Of a stretch of 64,000 bases of DNA, positions 54,819 through 63,722 are shown one piece after another. The number at the start of each line of letters is the position of its first letter. The stretch's first letter is position 1. Source of the DNA: Anabaena sphaerica FACHB-251 (GTDB lineage: Bacteria; Cyanobacteriota; Cyanobacteriia; Cyanobacteriales; Nostocaceae). The notes beneath the pieces were generated by a model. It worked only from the letters and a program-made list of their open reading frames with translations. It did not search any database and was not told where the DNA came from. A program made the translations under genes and the position numbers. The stretch is taken from positions 186,001 to 250,000 of the forward strand of contig NZ_JACJQU010000002.1 of NCBI RefSeq assembly GCF_014696825.1, read 5' to 3'.

Positions 54819-57800
54819 ATGGTTCGAGAACTTGAACGCAAACGTCAGGGTGCAACGTTTCCAGAATCTGCTCCAGCAGCCAATCCTGTATTTTTTAGAA
54901 CCTACAGCCGCCGTACAGAGGCAGGTTTAAGGGAAAGTTATGATCAGGTGTGCGATCGCACTCTTAAAGGCTTAGTCGAACTGGGAAAACTCACCCCCGA
55001 AGAAGCTGCCCTTTTAGACAAAATGCAGCGCAACATGAAAGCCCTTCCCAGTGGGCGCTGGATGTGGGTTGGTGGTACAGATTGGTTAACCAAACCCAAA
55101 AACTTCTCCGGTGCTTATAACTGCACCTCTACCAACTTGGTAGACTGGAAAGCCTTCGGTTTGATGATGGACTTAGCCATGATGGGCTGTGGTACAGGTG
55201 CTATCATTGAACCACAGTATATTAATCAACTGCCTTTTATCCGTAATCGCCTAAATATAACAATCACAGGTGAAATTGGCAGCACTCCTAAAGAACAGCG
55301 TCGTGAATTTACACAAACCGATATAGAAGCTAACACCGCTACTATCCACGTTGGAGACAGCCGGGAAGGTTGGGTAAAATCCTATCAAACCCTCTTAGAA
55401 CTATCCAGCGATGAACGCTTTACAGGTGACGTTGAAGTAATTGTTGATATTAGCGACGTGCGCCAATCTGGGGAAACCCTCAAAGGCTTTGGCGGTATGG
55501 CTAATCCTGTGAAGTTGCCTGGATTGTATCAGCGTTGTGCCTCTATTCTCAATAAAGCTTTAGGCAGACAATTAAATTCAGTTGAATGCTGTTTGTTGAT
55601 TGATGAAGCCGCTGTCACAATTGTTGCAGGCAATATAAGAAGGTCCGCGGGGATGCGTCAGTTCGTTTCTGAAGATGAACAAGGCGCAACTGCCAAGGAT
55701 AACCTATGGCAACAGGACGCAGAAGGCAACTGGCGTATAGATCCAGAGCGTGATTCTCTGAGAATGGCCAACCATACAAGGGTATTTCACCGCAAACCAA
55801 CCTTAGAAGAATCCATTGCTGCTGTACGTAAACAATACTATAGCGGTGAAGGAGCAATTCAATGGGCTGGTGAAGCTGTCGCTAGAGCGAACATTGATTT
55901 ACTGTCCACACCAGAATTTAAAAAAGACTTTTTGCAAGCATATCAGGAAGGAAAAGCCAAAGAATGGATACAAGAACGTCACCCAGAGATTGATAATCAA
56001 GAATTAGAGCATCGTTTGGGTAGATATGGCTTAAATCCGTGTGGTATTTAATTATACTTGCTTCACGTTAAAAATCTGGCAAAATCGGTGAAGGCTGAGA
56101 TGCTAATACCGAGGTAATTACAGGAAATAAAGAGCCTGTAACACCGTAGAGAGTAGAAGTTGAACCTCTTAGGAGAATAAAAAACTTCCACGAGTGCCGG
56201 ACTACAGGAAACTGTAGAAAATGTACTCCGAGCTAGTGCGAAATAGAAGCACTAGAACTAGAGGATAAAGAGCCTTTAGGGTAACAAAACTGGAAATTAT
56301 TGGTACTGACTTCCATTGTGTTAGTGGTGATACCTTACTCATCACTAAAGATGGAATGCACAAAATTCAGGATATTGTCGATTCTGAAGTTGAAATTTGG
56401 AACGGTAAAAACTGGAGTCAAGTTCAACCATTTAAAACTGGTAGTTCTCGCGTTCTCTATCGCGTGCGCTTTGGAGATGGTTCTTATGTAGATGCAACTG
56501 AGTATCACCGCTTCTTTGTTAAAGATAGATTTGGCAAAAATTACAAAGAAGTGCAAACAAAAGACTTGATGGATACCAGTCGATATGCTATCCACACAGA
56601 ACCTTTTACTATTCAGTACGAAGATGGATTAAATGTTGATCTCAACTATGCCTACACTTTAGGAGTAGCTGTTGGAGATGGAACAACCGATCAAAAAGAT
56701 AATGCCAAAGTTAGGTTGTATGAAAAGAAAGCCGCTTTAAATCTCTCAGGAAATAAATCTCCTATCAGAGATTACGACTACTTACCCACTTTTACAGATG
56801 TTACAGATTTAGGTTTTTCTGGAGAATTCTTAAAAAGCCTAAAAACAAATCCAGAAGCACTAAATGTTATAGCTGGTTGGAATCGTCAAGCAATTTTGCA
56901 CTTTATCGCTGGTTTAGCGGATACAGACGGCTCAAATACAAACAGCAACGGCATCAGAATATATATCTCTGACTATGATCGAGCTTATCGAGTTCAGTTA
57001 CTACTAACTAAATGCGGTATTCGTTCATCTGTCAATCTGTGCGCTCATCAAGGGGCAGTCACTAACTATGGAATCAGAAGTAGAGATTTATACTACTTGC
57101 AAATAACTGAGTGTGGCGAAATTCCTTGTCAGCGTTTGGACGTGAGCAAAGGCACAAATGCCAAATATAAAGGGAAATGGCAAGTTGTAAAAAGTGTTGA
57201 ACAATTACCCGGATTACATGATACTTACTGCTTCAATGAGCCGGAATATCATAAAGGTGTTTTTGGTAATACCTTAACCGGAAACTGTAATTTATCAGAG
57301 GTACACTTAAACCAACTAGACCCCGATAACTACAAAGAACAAGAAGAAGCATTTACCGCAGGTGCTTTGTCAGTGGCCGCGCTGTTAAATCACCACTTCC
57401 AAGAACCCCGCTATCAATATAGTCGGGAACTTGATCCTATTGTCGGTGTTTCCTTCACCGGTTTATTTGATTTCTTCGTTCATGCTTTTGGTGTGGACTG
57501 GTTGCGCTGGTGGGAAGCAGGAAGACCTGAAACCCCTGAAGGATTGATATTCAAACGCGGTGAGCAAAAATATCTCAGCAGATGGAGAGAGATAGTCCAT
57601 AAAGCTGTTTGGGAATATTGCGATCGCCATAATATCAAACGCCCCAATCGTTGTACAACTGTGCAACCATCAGGGACAAAATCTCTCTTAACCGGTGCTA
57701 GTTCCGGTTGGCATCCCCCCAAAGCCCAAAGATTCATTCGTCGGATTACCTTCCGCAAAAATGACCCAGTGGCATTAGCTTGTATAGACTATGGTTACAA

Positions 57801-58335
57801 CGTCATCCCCTCCCAATCTGACAAAGACGAAAACGGCAACTTACTAAATGACCCATTTGATTACCGTTGTACCGAATGGCTTGTAGAAATACCCGTTGCT
57901 GTATCTTGGGCAGATTTACGTGGTGCTGATGTGATAGATGTGTCTAAGTTCACTGTCTTGGCACAATTAGATTTTGTCATGCAAGTGCAGAAATTCTACA
58001 CAGCACATAACACTTCAGCAACTTTAGAACTACGTTCTGAGGAAGTAGAACCTTTGGGAACACGCATCTATGAAGCCATTCAAAATGATGAAGGCTATAT
58101 TTCAGCTGCATTATTAGCGCGGTTTGATGACATTCAAACATTCCCCCGTTTACCCTTTGAACCCATAGACAAAGCCACTTATCAGCGTTTGTCTCAAGAG
58201 GTCAAAGCACGTCGGAAAACCGATGATTTCTGTGGCGCACTCAGTCGTTATGATTTGGGAGAACTAACAGAAGCAGGGCCTAGCGGTTGCGACTCTGATA
58301 AATGTATGTTCCCAGAACAACCGCCCACATCATAA
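54819..58335 (+). CDS. nrdJ: Adenosylcobalamin-dependent (class II) ribonucleotide reductase, split by an intron and an intein
   Basis: The gene reduces ribonucleotides to deoxyribonucleotides with B12. Exon 1 is 54819-56045 (409 codons), exon 2 is 56293-58335. Removing the 323-residue intein leaves a protein of 766 residues, normal for the monomeric RTPR-type enzyme. Key residues are Cys102 (AYNCTSTN), Cys408 and Glu410 in NPCGEIIG, and Cys418 in FHCNLSEVHL; the C-terminal CDSDKCMFPE is probably the shuttle pair. The intron lies right after NPCG and the intein directly before Cys418. Without intron removal, translation stops after NPCGI, so splicing is required for function. Confidence 0.93.
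56046..56292 (+). ncRNA. Group I intron in the reductase gene
   Basis: The 247-base insertion interrupts the codon series for NPCG-EIIG. The 5' exon ends in T and the intron ends in G, as group I introns require. The exon end cgtgtggt (56038-56045) pairs with an internal guide gcttcacg (56060-56067), with the U-G pair at the splice site. Perfect hairpins fit core or peripheral helices: ttacagg/cctgtaa (56118-56141), ctacag/ctgtag with a gaaa loop (56202-56217), ctagtgc/gcactag (56233-56255). A P7-like pair cggactac/gtactccg (56198-56205 and 56223-56230) is also visible, overlapping the middle hairpin. It has no ORF. Confidence 0.82.
56317..57285 (+). mobile_element. LAGLIDADG homing-endonuclease intein in NrdJ
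   Basis: The 323-residue intein begins with Cys1 (CVSGDTLLITKDG) and ends FGNTLTGN, followed by Cys+1 of the host protein. The splicing domain has the block B-like segment DGSYVDATEYHRF and a block F-like LPGLHDTYCFNEPEYHKG. The endonuclease shows two LAGLIDADG motifs, YTLGVAVGDG (about residue 120) and FIAGLADTDGSN (about 205), both with Asp, so it may still be active. The penultimate residue is Gly rather than the usual His, as in some ribonucleotide reductase inteins. Confidence 0.92.
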
Positions 58336-58367
58336 AAATCCTTTTGAGTAGTACCATTTCTCAAACT

Positions 58368-58386
58368 CCCCCCTTAAAAAGGGGGG
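58368..58386. terminator. Hairpin between convergent nrdJ and DUF3598 genes
   Basis: The sequence cccccc-ttaaaaa-gggggg (arms 58368-58373 and 58381-58386), extended by flanking tccc/ttgggg, forms a small stable hairpin. It is followed by a ctcctga STRR. It could end transcription from either side. The same motif is a frequent cyanobacterial intergenic repeat. Confidence 0.5.
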
Positions 58387-58413
58387 TTGGGGTGCATCTC
58401 CTGACTCCTGACT

Positions 58414-59250
58414 TTAATTTTCAATTTTTAATTCAATGACATGAGTGGAACTAACCCATTCGCCTTTTTCGTTATAAGTACGAATTAAGCGTTGACGTTC
58501 ATTTTCTCTGACTAACCAACCTGCTTCCACAAAAAAAGGTTTTCTCAGTTGCAGTTGCAAGGGAACATTACTAGAAGTTCCATCAGGTAATAATAAAATT
58601 TGTCGAGTAGTTCGTTCTTTATCAAAAATGAGTTTATTGCCTTCTATTCTTGCCGTTGAAGTAATCACTTGGGATGAAAAAGATAATTTTTGTTCTAAAT
58701 ATCCATTACCTGTTTCTTTAATTTCCAAATAACTAGCATAAGTTTCAGATGGTCTCAGGTCTGAATACACTGTATGAGCTTTACCTTGCCAATTACCAAT
58801 TAACTGTTCTACCGTCAGTGGCGGACGTTCATAAGCATCTGTAGAACTGCGAAATTCCCTAATCAAAGTTAAACTAATAAAGTTGCCTTTTTCGTCATAT
58901 AATTGCACTAAACGCAAGCGACGATCATCATCAACAAAGCCGTATTCGGCTCCAAATTCTGCAAAAGGCGCTAATTGCAATGTTCCTTTAGAAAAAGCTC
59001 CTGTGGCAAAAAAGATATTTTGTCTTCCTAAGGAACGATATTCCTGTTGATAATCATCAATGGGAGGACTATCATAACCACTAGAATCAAAACGACGTAA
59101 TCTAAAAAGCACTGCTTGATGATTATCAAATGCTTCTAAATTTAAAATGCTGGGAGTAGAATCTAATATTTTTCCGCTGGGGGAGATTTTAGTAAATGAA
59201 CCACGCCATTCGCCTAAATTTTTGAGAAAATTTTCCCAGTTACTGGACAT
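58414..59250 (-). CDS. DUF3598 family protein
   Basis: The 278-residue protein matches DUF3598, a cyanobacterial and plant family with two lipocalin-like halves. It opens NWENFLKNLGEWRGSFTKISPSG. Its second half restarts with TVEQLIGNWQGKAHTVYSDLRPSE, and both halves contain R(L/T)(V/Y)QLYDEKG-type strands. It probably binds a small hydrophobic ligand. The function is not established to my knowledge. It is transcribed alone. Confidence 0.85.
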   Translation of the reverse strand: MSSNWENFLKNLGEWRGSFTKISPSGKILDSTPSILNLEAFDNHQAVLFRLRRFDSSGYDSPPIDDYQQEYRSLGRQNIFFATGAFSKGTLQLAPFAEFGAEYGFVDDDRRLRLVQLYDEKGNFISLTLIREFRSSTDAYERPPLTVEQLIGNWQGKAHTVYSDLRPSETYASYLEIKETGNGYLEQKLSFSSQVITSTARIEGNKLIFDKERTTRQILLLPDGTSSNVPLQLQLRKPFFVEAGWLVRENERQRLIRTYNEKGEWVSSTHVIELKIEN

Positions 59251-59451
59251 AATTTAATTGTTAATTTAAATAGCTTATTTTAGTTTAATAATGGCTAAAT
59301 ATCAAGGTTAATGATGTCCGTGATAATTTGACCAATGATAAGCATACATACAGCCAAATATGATCAAATCTATTGCTAGTTGCTTCTTAGCCAGTATCTG
59401 TTAAGATTGATGAAGATTTAATAATTTTTACGGCAATACTAGGAGATTGTA

Positions 59452-59670
59452 ATGTTTATTACTGAATTATCGCCCCTCTTTAAAGAACTTGCCCAACATC
59501 CAGTTTCATTTATGGGTGGGTTTGTCTCCGGTGTCCTTCGACTCAACCTAGCTGATGATCCTGTGAAAACTTGGCTAGATCAACATATTACTTCAGGTGG
59601 TTTCCCTAAAACCGGTACTGAAGCACAGAATGGCAAAGCCTCTGGTCCCCAACAAATTTCTATTGATTAA
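59452..59670 (+). CDS. Small conserved hypothetical protein
   Basis: The 72-residue protein (ELSPLFKELAQHPVSFMGGFVSGVLRLNLADDPVKTWLDQH) has an amphipathic N-terminal helix and a polar tail (GTEAQNGKASGPQQISID). It looks like a conserved small cyanobacterial protein. An aggagattgta ribosome site supports the ATG. The function is unknown. Confidence 0.7.
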   Translation: MFITELSPLFKELAQHPVSFMGGFVSGVLRLNLADDPVKTWLDQHITSGGFPKTGTEAQNGKASGPQQISID

Positions 59671-60058
59671 TCTCTTCTTAACCGTTAATGCTTCCAAGTT
59701 AACGGTTACTGAATATTAAAACATAATTATATTTACTGTAGATTAACGAGCAAGTCAAACTCAATCTTATAGAAATTAATTCTGTTAAATTATGTAATAG
59801 ATAAAAATAGATAATTTTATATTATCATTCTTTGTAAAATCTCATACTTTGGATAATGTCACAATCAGTTATCATAATTAACAGATGCGTCTGTTCAGTC
59901 TAATGGCAGATTGAGTAATGGATATGGTAGCCCTTATGGCTCATTTTCTACAATTTTTGCCATCCATGAATCAGAGGCAACTATGCAATGCTTGCAATTT
60001 ACTTAGTTCCAGTTTCCCGCTGAACTATCGCTTTTTGTTGAATATTACGTGACTCATA
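59671..60058. other. Long AT-rich leader region before the RRM gene
   Basis: This 388-base gap precedes the RNA-binding-protein gene. Long 5' leaders are common for cold-induced cyanobacterial rbp genes, so part of it may be transcribed. I see no gene and no clear structured element. Confidence 0.35.
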
Positions 60059-60340
60059 ATGACTATCTACGTTGGAAATCTCTCTTACCGCGCGACCGAA
60101 GCAGACTTAAAAGCCGTGTTTGCTGATTTTGGCGAGGTCAAAAGAGTTGTCTTACCTACTGACCGCGAAACCGGAAGGATGCGCGGATTTGCTTTTGTTG
60201 AGATGATCGAAGATGCACAAGAAGATACTGCTATCACAGAATTAGATGGTGCAGAATGGATGGGTCGTCAACTAAGAGTTAATAAAGCAAAACCACGAGA
60301 GGATAACCCACGAGCTAGTTGGTCTAAAAAAGAATATTAA
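60059..60340 (+). CDS. RRM-type RNA-binding protein (Rbp family)
   Basis: The 93-residue protein is a single RNA-recognition motif with RNP2 IYVGNLSY (residues 3-10) and RNP1 RGFAFVEM near residue 42, plus a short basic tail (KPREDNPRASWSKKEY). It matches the cyanobacterial RbpA-type proteins, many of which are cold-induced and bind RNA. A strong terminator lies downstream. It has the shorter tail rather than the Gly-rich C-terminus of the larger Rbp subgroup. Confidence 0.95.
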   Translation: MTIYVGNLSYRATEADLKAVFADFGEVKRVVLPTDRETGRMRGFAFVEMIEDAQEDTAITELDGAEWMGRQLRVNKAKPREDNPRASWSKKEY

Positions 60341-60440
60341 TAATAGAGAAACCTTATCATAGCAAATTGTTTCTATTTATGCAAGCGATCGCTAAAATCC
60401 AGCTAGAAACAATTGAGAATGACACAAACCAATAAAATTA

Positions 60441-60493
60441 AGCCCGACTAGTGAGACATTTTAGGCAAATGTTAAGACTAGTCGGCTTTTTTT
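60441..60493 (+). terminator. Rho-independent terminator after the RRM gene
   Basis: Arms agcccgactagt and actagtcggct form an 11-12-bp stem around a 24-base loop, followed by a run of seven or eight T. It lies 100 bases after the stop codon and is a textbook intrinsic terminator. Confidence 0.85.
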
Positions 60494-60822
60494 ATCACAA
60501 TTAAACCTGAAATTCTCAGGAGATAGTCCCCGACTTCTGGGTATCTGGGCATTAATTTTTTTATTTCAGCTACTTGAGAAGCTATGTAAGCGTGACAGCT
60601 TATGGATGGATGTAAAAAAATGGAAGTATATTTCTAGAAGTTGTGGAAAAGTAATTTTTTTATAGGTAAAATATATAGGAAATATATATTGATAATTTTG
60701 AGGTAGTCAAAACAGTTAATCTACTTCATATTTTAGTTTTAATACTTGACTTTTGTTTGGAAATAGGTATTGTTACAAATTACAAATTAAATGTTCAAAC
60801 TAAGTGCAACGAACTAAAAACT
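60494..60822. other. Intergenic region before the second pentapeptide gene
   Basis: This gap contains a half-palindrome fragment gtccccgacttctgggtatctggg (60527-60550) of the family at 52764-52829. The rest is AT-rich and should hold the promoter of the downstream gene. No gene is seen. Confidence 0.4.
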
Positions 60823-61392
60823 ATGGATGTTCAAGAACTTTTAACTAGATATGCCAGAGGAGAAAGAAGCTTTAATGGTATTGTCTTACCCTCAGCCAAC
60901 CTACAAGGAGCTAACTTAGGTGGTATAGACTTTGCTAGAGCAGACCTTAGAGGTGCTAACCTCACCGCAGCTTCTTTGACTGGAGCGAATTTAAGTAAAG
61001 CAAATCTCAGAGGTGCAAAACTAGAAGATGCACATTTATCGGAAGTGATTCTATGTGGTGCTGATTTAACTCAAGCTGTGCTAACTAATGCTCATTTGAA
61101 TGAATCAGACCTTAGTGGAGCTTTATTAAGTGGTGCAGATTTGTGTGATGCTAATTTACATCAAGCATCAATAACCGCCGCTAATTTACAAGATGCAAAC
61201 TTGAGTGGTGCAAAAATGGGAGGCGTGCGGATGTGGAAAGCAGATTTACAAGGTGCAAATTTAACTGGTGCTGACTTAAGCGAAGCAAATCTGTGTGAGG
61301 TAAATTTGACCAGAGCTAATTTAAATGCCACGGATATGAGTGAGGCTTTTTTAACTGCCGCTATTATGCCAGATGGAAGTCTTCATAGTTAA
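60823..61392 (+). CDS. Pentapeptide-repeat protein
   Basis: I start at the ATG at 60823 (MDVQELLTRYARGER); the open frame extends upstream only through a TTG. The 189-residue protein has a short N-terminal helix, then about 30 A(D/N)LxX pentapeptides (residues about 20-175) that fold as a right-handed square beta-helix. It ends FLTAAIMPDGSLHS, a near match to the ending of the J-domain/pentapeptide protein at 38089-38757. The function is unknown. A terminator follows at 61441. Confidence 0.88.
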   Translation: MDVQELLTRYARGERSFNGIVLPSANLQGANLGGIDFARADLRGANLTAASLTGANLSKANLRGAKLEDAHLSEVILCGADLTQAVLTNAHLNESDLSGALLSGADLCDANLHQASITAANLQDANLSGAKMGGVRMWKADLQGANLTGADLSEANLCEVNLTRANLNATDMSEAFLTAAIMPDGSLHS

Positions 61393-61440
61393 TAAGTAAT
61401 AGAAATAAGAGTCAGGAGAAAGAATAAATTTTGAGGTTTT

Positions 61441-61480
61441 AAAAGTAGAGACTTTTCATCAACCGTCTCTACTTTTTACT
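61441..61480 (+). terminator. Terminator hairpin after the pentapeptide gene
   Basis: The 12-base arms aaaagtagagac and gtctctactttt pair perfectly around a 12-base loop (ttttcatcaacc), followed by a short T-run. It lies about 50 bases after the stop codon. Confidence 0.8.
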
Positions 61481-61548
61481 TTTGACTATGCCTTCTATTG
61501 GCCATTCTTGAATAATTTTCCCACAAATTCGGATACATTAGTTAAGAG

Positions 61549-63081
61549 ATGGTCATCATGGGTGCAAAGATGTTAGAAGACTTACAAAAAAACCGGGTAG
61601 TAGTTGTCGGTGCTGGTTGGGCTGGTTTAGGTGCTACTTACCATTTAGCCAAACAAGGTTATGATGTCACACTTCTAGAAGCAGGACCCTATCCTGGTGG
61701 ACTGGTTGCAGGATGGCAAACTGCGGGAGGAAAATCTGTAGAAGCTGGTATTCATGGCTTTTGGTATCCTTACAGAAATATTTTTTCTCTTATTAATGAA
61801 TTAGAAATTAATCCTTTTACAACTTGGACTCGTTCTGCTCAATATTCTCCCGCTGGTTTAGAAGTTGAATCACCAATTTTTCAAGATTTACCAAGACTGC
61901 CAACACCTTTAGGAACTTTTATTTATACGCAATTTCAGCGTTTACCACTTGTTGACAGACTCAGTGCCTTACCTTTACTTTATAGCTTAATTGATTTTGA
62001 TAATTCTGATGAGGCTTGGCGGCGTTATGATTCTATAACTGCCCGTGAATTATTCAAAACTTTTGGTGTTTCCGCACGACTCTATAAAGAAGCTTTTGAA
62101 CCCATGTTATTAGTGGGTTTATTTGCCCCTGGTGAACAATGTTCAGCCGCTGCCACTTTAGGAATGTTGTATTATTTTGTTCTCGCCCATCAACCTGATT
62201 TTGATGTAGTTTGGTGTCGGGGAACGGTAGGAGAAAAAATCTTCCGTCCTTGGGTAGAAAAAATAGAAAAATTAGGCGTAAAAGTTTTAGCTAAACACCG
62301 AGTTACAGACGTAATTGTTGATAATAATTGCCGCGTTAAAAGTGTAGTTTGCGGTGATGAAGTATTTGATGCTGATGCCGTAATTTTTTCTGTTGGTATC
62401 ACAGGAATGAAGAAAATTGTCGCTAGTAGTCCTAGTTTACAAAATCATGAAGAATTTCGTAATTTAAATAATTTAGGTGCAATTGATGTTTTAGCAACTC
62501 GGTTATGGTTTGACAGAAAAATTGATATTCCTCGTCCTTCTAATGCTTGTTTTGGTTTTGATGACACTACAGGATGGACTTTCTTTGATTTGAATGCTTT
62601 GCATGATGAATTTAAACATCAAAAAGAGACAGTTGTTGAAGTTGATTTTTATCACGCTAATCAATTTTTGAATTTAAGTGATGAGGAAATCATGCGGATA
62701 GTTCAGGGTTATTTAGCAACTTGTATTCCAGGATTTAAAGAAGCAAAAGTAATTGATAGTAGTGTGATTCGTCTAGGAAATGCCGTTACACATTTTTCAC
62801 CTGGTAGTTATCGTTATATGTTGCCAGCTAAAACGAGTTTTGAAAATGTATTCATGAGTGGAGATTGGATTATTAACCGTCACGGTTCTTGGTCACAAGA
62901 GAAAGCTTATGTAACAGGTTTAGAAGCCGCTAATTTGGTGATTTCTCATTTACAAAACGGTAAAAAAGCTGATATTTTACCTATAGAAAAAGATGAACCT
63001 CATATACAAATAGCCAGAAACATGAATCAAAGTATACGAGATTTAGGAAAATCTATTTTTCCTAATTTTTGGTTGCCATAA
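61549..63081 (+). CDS. FAD-dependent carotenoid-desaturase-like oxidoreductase
   Basis: The 510-residue flavoprotein has the N-terminal FAD motif VVVVGAGWAGLGATYHLAKQGYDVTLLEA, followed by GGLVAGWQ and HGFWYPY. It ends with a C-terminal FMSGDWIINRHGSWSQEKAYVTGLEAA flavin motif. This layout is that of the phytoene/zeta-carotene desaturase and amine-oxidase superfamily, but it is neither a clear PDS nor ZDS. The substrate is unknown. Three in-frame ATGs lie within the first eight codons (61549, 61558, 61570); the first is shown. Confidence 0.87.
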   Translation: MVIMGAKMLEDLQKNRVVVVGAGWAGLGATYHLAKQGYDVTLLEAGPYPGGLVAGWQTAGGKSVEAGIHGFWYPYRNIFSLINELEINPFTTWTRSAQYSPAGLEVESPIFQDLPRLPTPLGTFIYTQFQRLPLVDRLSALPLLYSLIDFDNSDEAWRRYDSITARELFKTFGVSARLYKEAFEPMLLVGLFAPGEQCSAAATLGMLYYFVLAHQPDFDVVWCRGTVGEKIFRPWVEKIEKLGVKVLAKHRVTDVIVDNNCRVKSVVCGDEVFDADAVIFSVGITGMKKIVASSPSLQNHEEFRNLNNLGAIDVLATRLWFDRKIDIPRPSNACFGFDDTTGWTFFDLNALHDEFKHQKETVVEVDFYHANQFLNLSDEEIMRIVQGYLATCIPGFKEAKVIDSSVIRLGNAVTHFSPGSYRYMLPAKTSFENVFMSGDWIINRHGSWSQEKAYVTGLEAANLVISHLQNGKKADILPIEKDEPHIQIARNMNQSIRDLGKSIFPNFWLP

Positions 63082-63120
63082 TTAATTAATAGTAGGGTGG
63101 GTTAGTTTGTAGTTAGTTTG

Positions 63121-63240
63121 TAGGTTGGGTTTAGCTCCGTGAAACCCAACTTTGCATTAGAGATGATGTTAAGTTTTGTTCCATTTCTACGCAAAATTTA
63201 CAAACTCTTGTTGGGTTGCGCTGTCGCTTAACCCAACCTA
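63121..63240. mobile_element. MITE-like element with taggttgggtt terminal inverted repeats
   Basis: taggttgggtt (63121-63131) and its reverse complement aacccaaccta (63230-63240) bound a 120-base non-coding element that also has an internal aaacccaac/gttgggtt pair. A fragment of the same terminal sequence (acccaacctac) occurs at the very start of the window. It is probably a dispersed non-autonomous repeat. Confidence 0.6.
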
Positions 63241-63242
63241 CT

Positions 63243-63668
63243 TTAATTACTTTTTCCATCCAAACCTTTTTGAACCCAACTTAAACATTCATGGGGTGAT
63301 GAAAATAATTTTGGGGCTGCAATATTGCTTAATGATTCTGGTGCATAATGGTCATAATAACATTTACCATTTTTCTGATAAACAATAATCAAATTATGAC
63401 GATAAACGTAGCGTGATTTAAAAAAATCAACTTGAATAACAAACTCTATATTTACATCAATATGTTCTTTAGCAATATCAATAATATTGATAATAGTATT
63501 ACAATACATTTTTGCTGGATTTTCTGAAGCATGAAATCTGCTTTTATGTCCAATTTCTGCCAATAACTTGTATGAATAGATTTCGTAATTATCGAACTTT
63601 CCAAAAACAAAAGGAATAATTAGATATCCTTGATATGAGACAGAACTTTCATAAAGAAGACGAGTCAT
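63243..63668 (-). CDS. Hypothetical protein
   Basis: The 141-residue protein has no signal peptide or membrane segment. It is beta-strand-rich with many Tyr and His residues (YQGYLIIPFVFGKFDNYEIYSYKLL, YVYRHNLIIVYQKNGKCYYD) and ends in a helix (SPHECLSWVQKGLD). A ttcaggaaattta ribosome site precedes the ATG. I do not recognise a family. Confidence 0.65.
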   Translation of the reverse strand: MTRLLYESSVSYQGYLIIPFVFGKFDNYEIYSYKLLAEIGHKSRFHASENPAKMYCNTIINIIDIAKEHIDVNIEFVIQVDFFKSRYVYRHNLIIVYQKNGKCYYDHYAPESLSNIAAPKLFSSPHECLSWVQKGLDGKSN

Positions 63669-63722
63669 TTAAATTTCCTGAAAGATTAATTTTTATTTCT
63701 CAAAAAATTATAGTTTAAATTA

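Noticed and set aside
56046-56292. Group II intron in nrdJ
   Set aside because: The insertion does not begin GTGYG and has no domain V hairpin. The exon-T/intron-G ends and the guide pairing fit group I.
56335-56595. Antisense ORF inside the intein
   Set aside because: It is a shadow of the intein coding frame, without a ribosome site.
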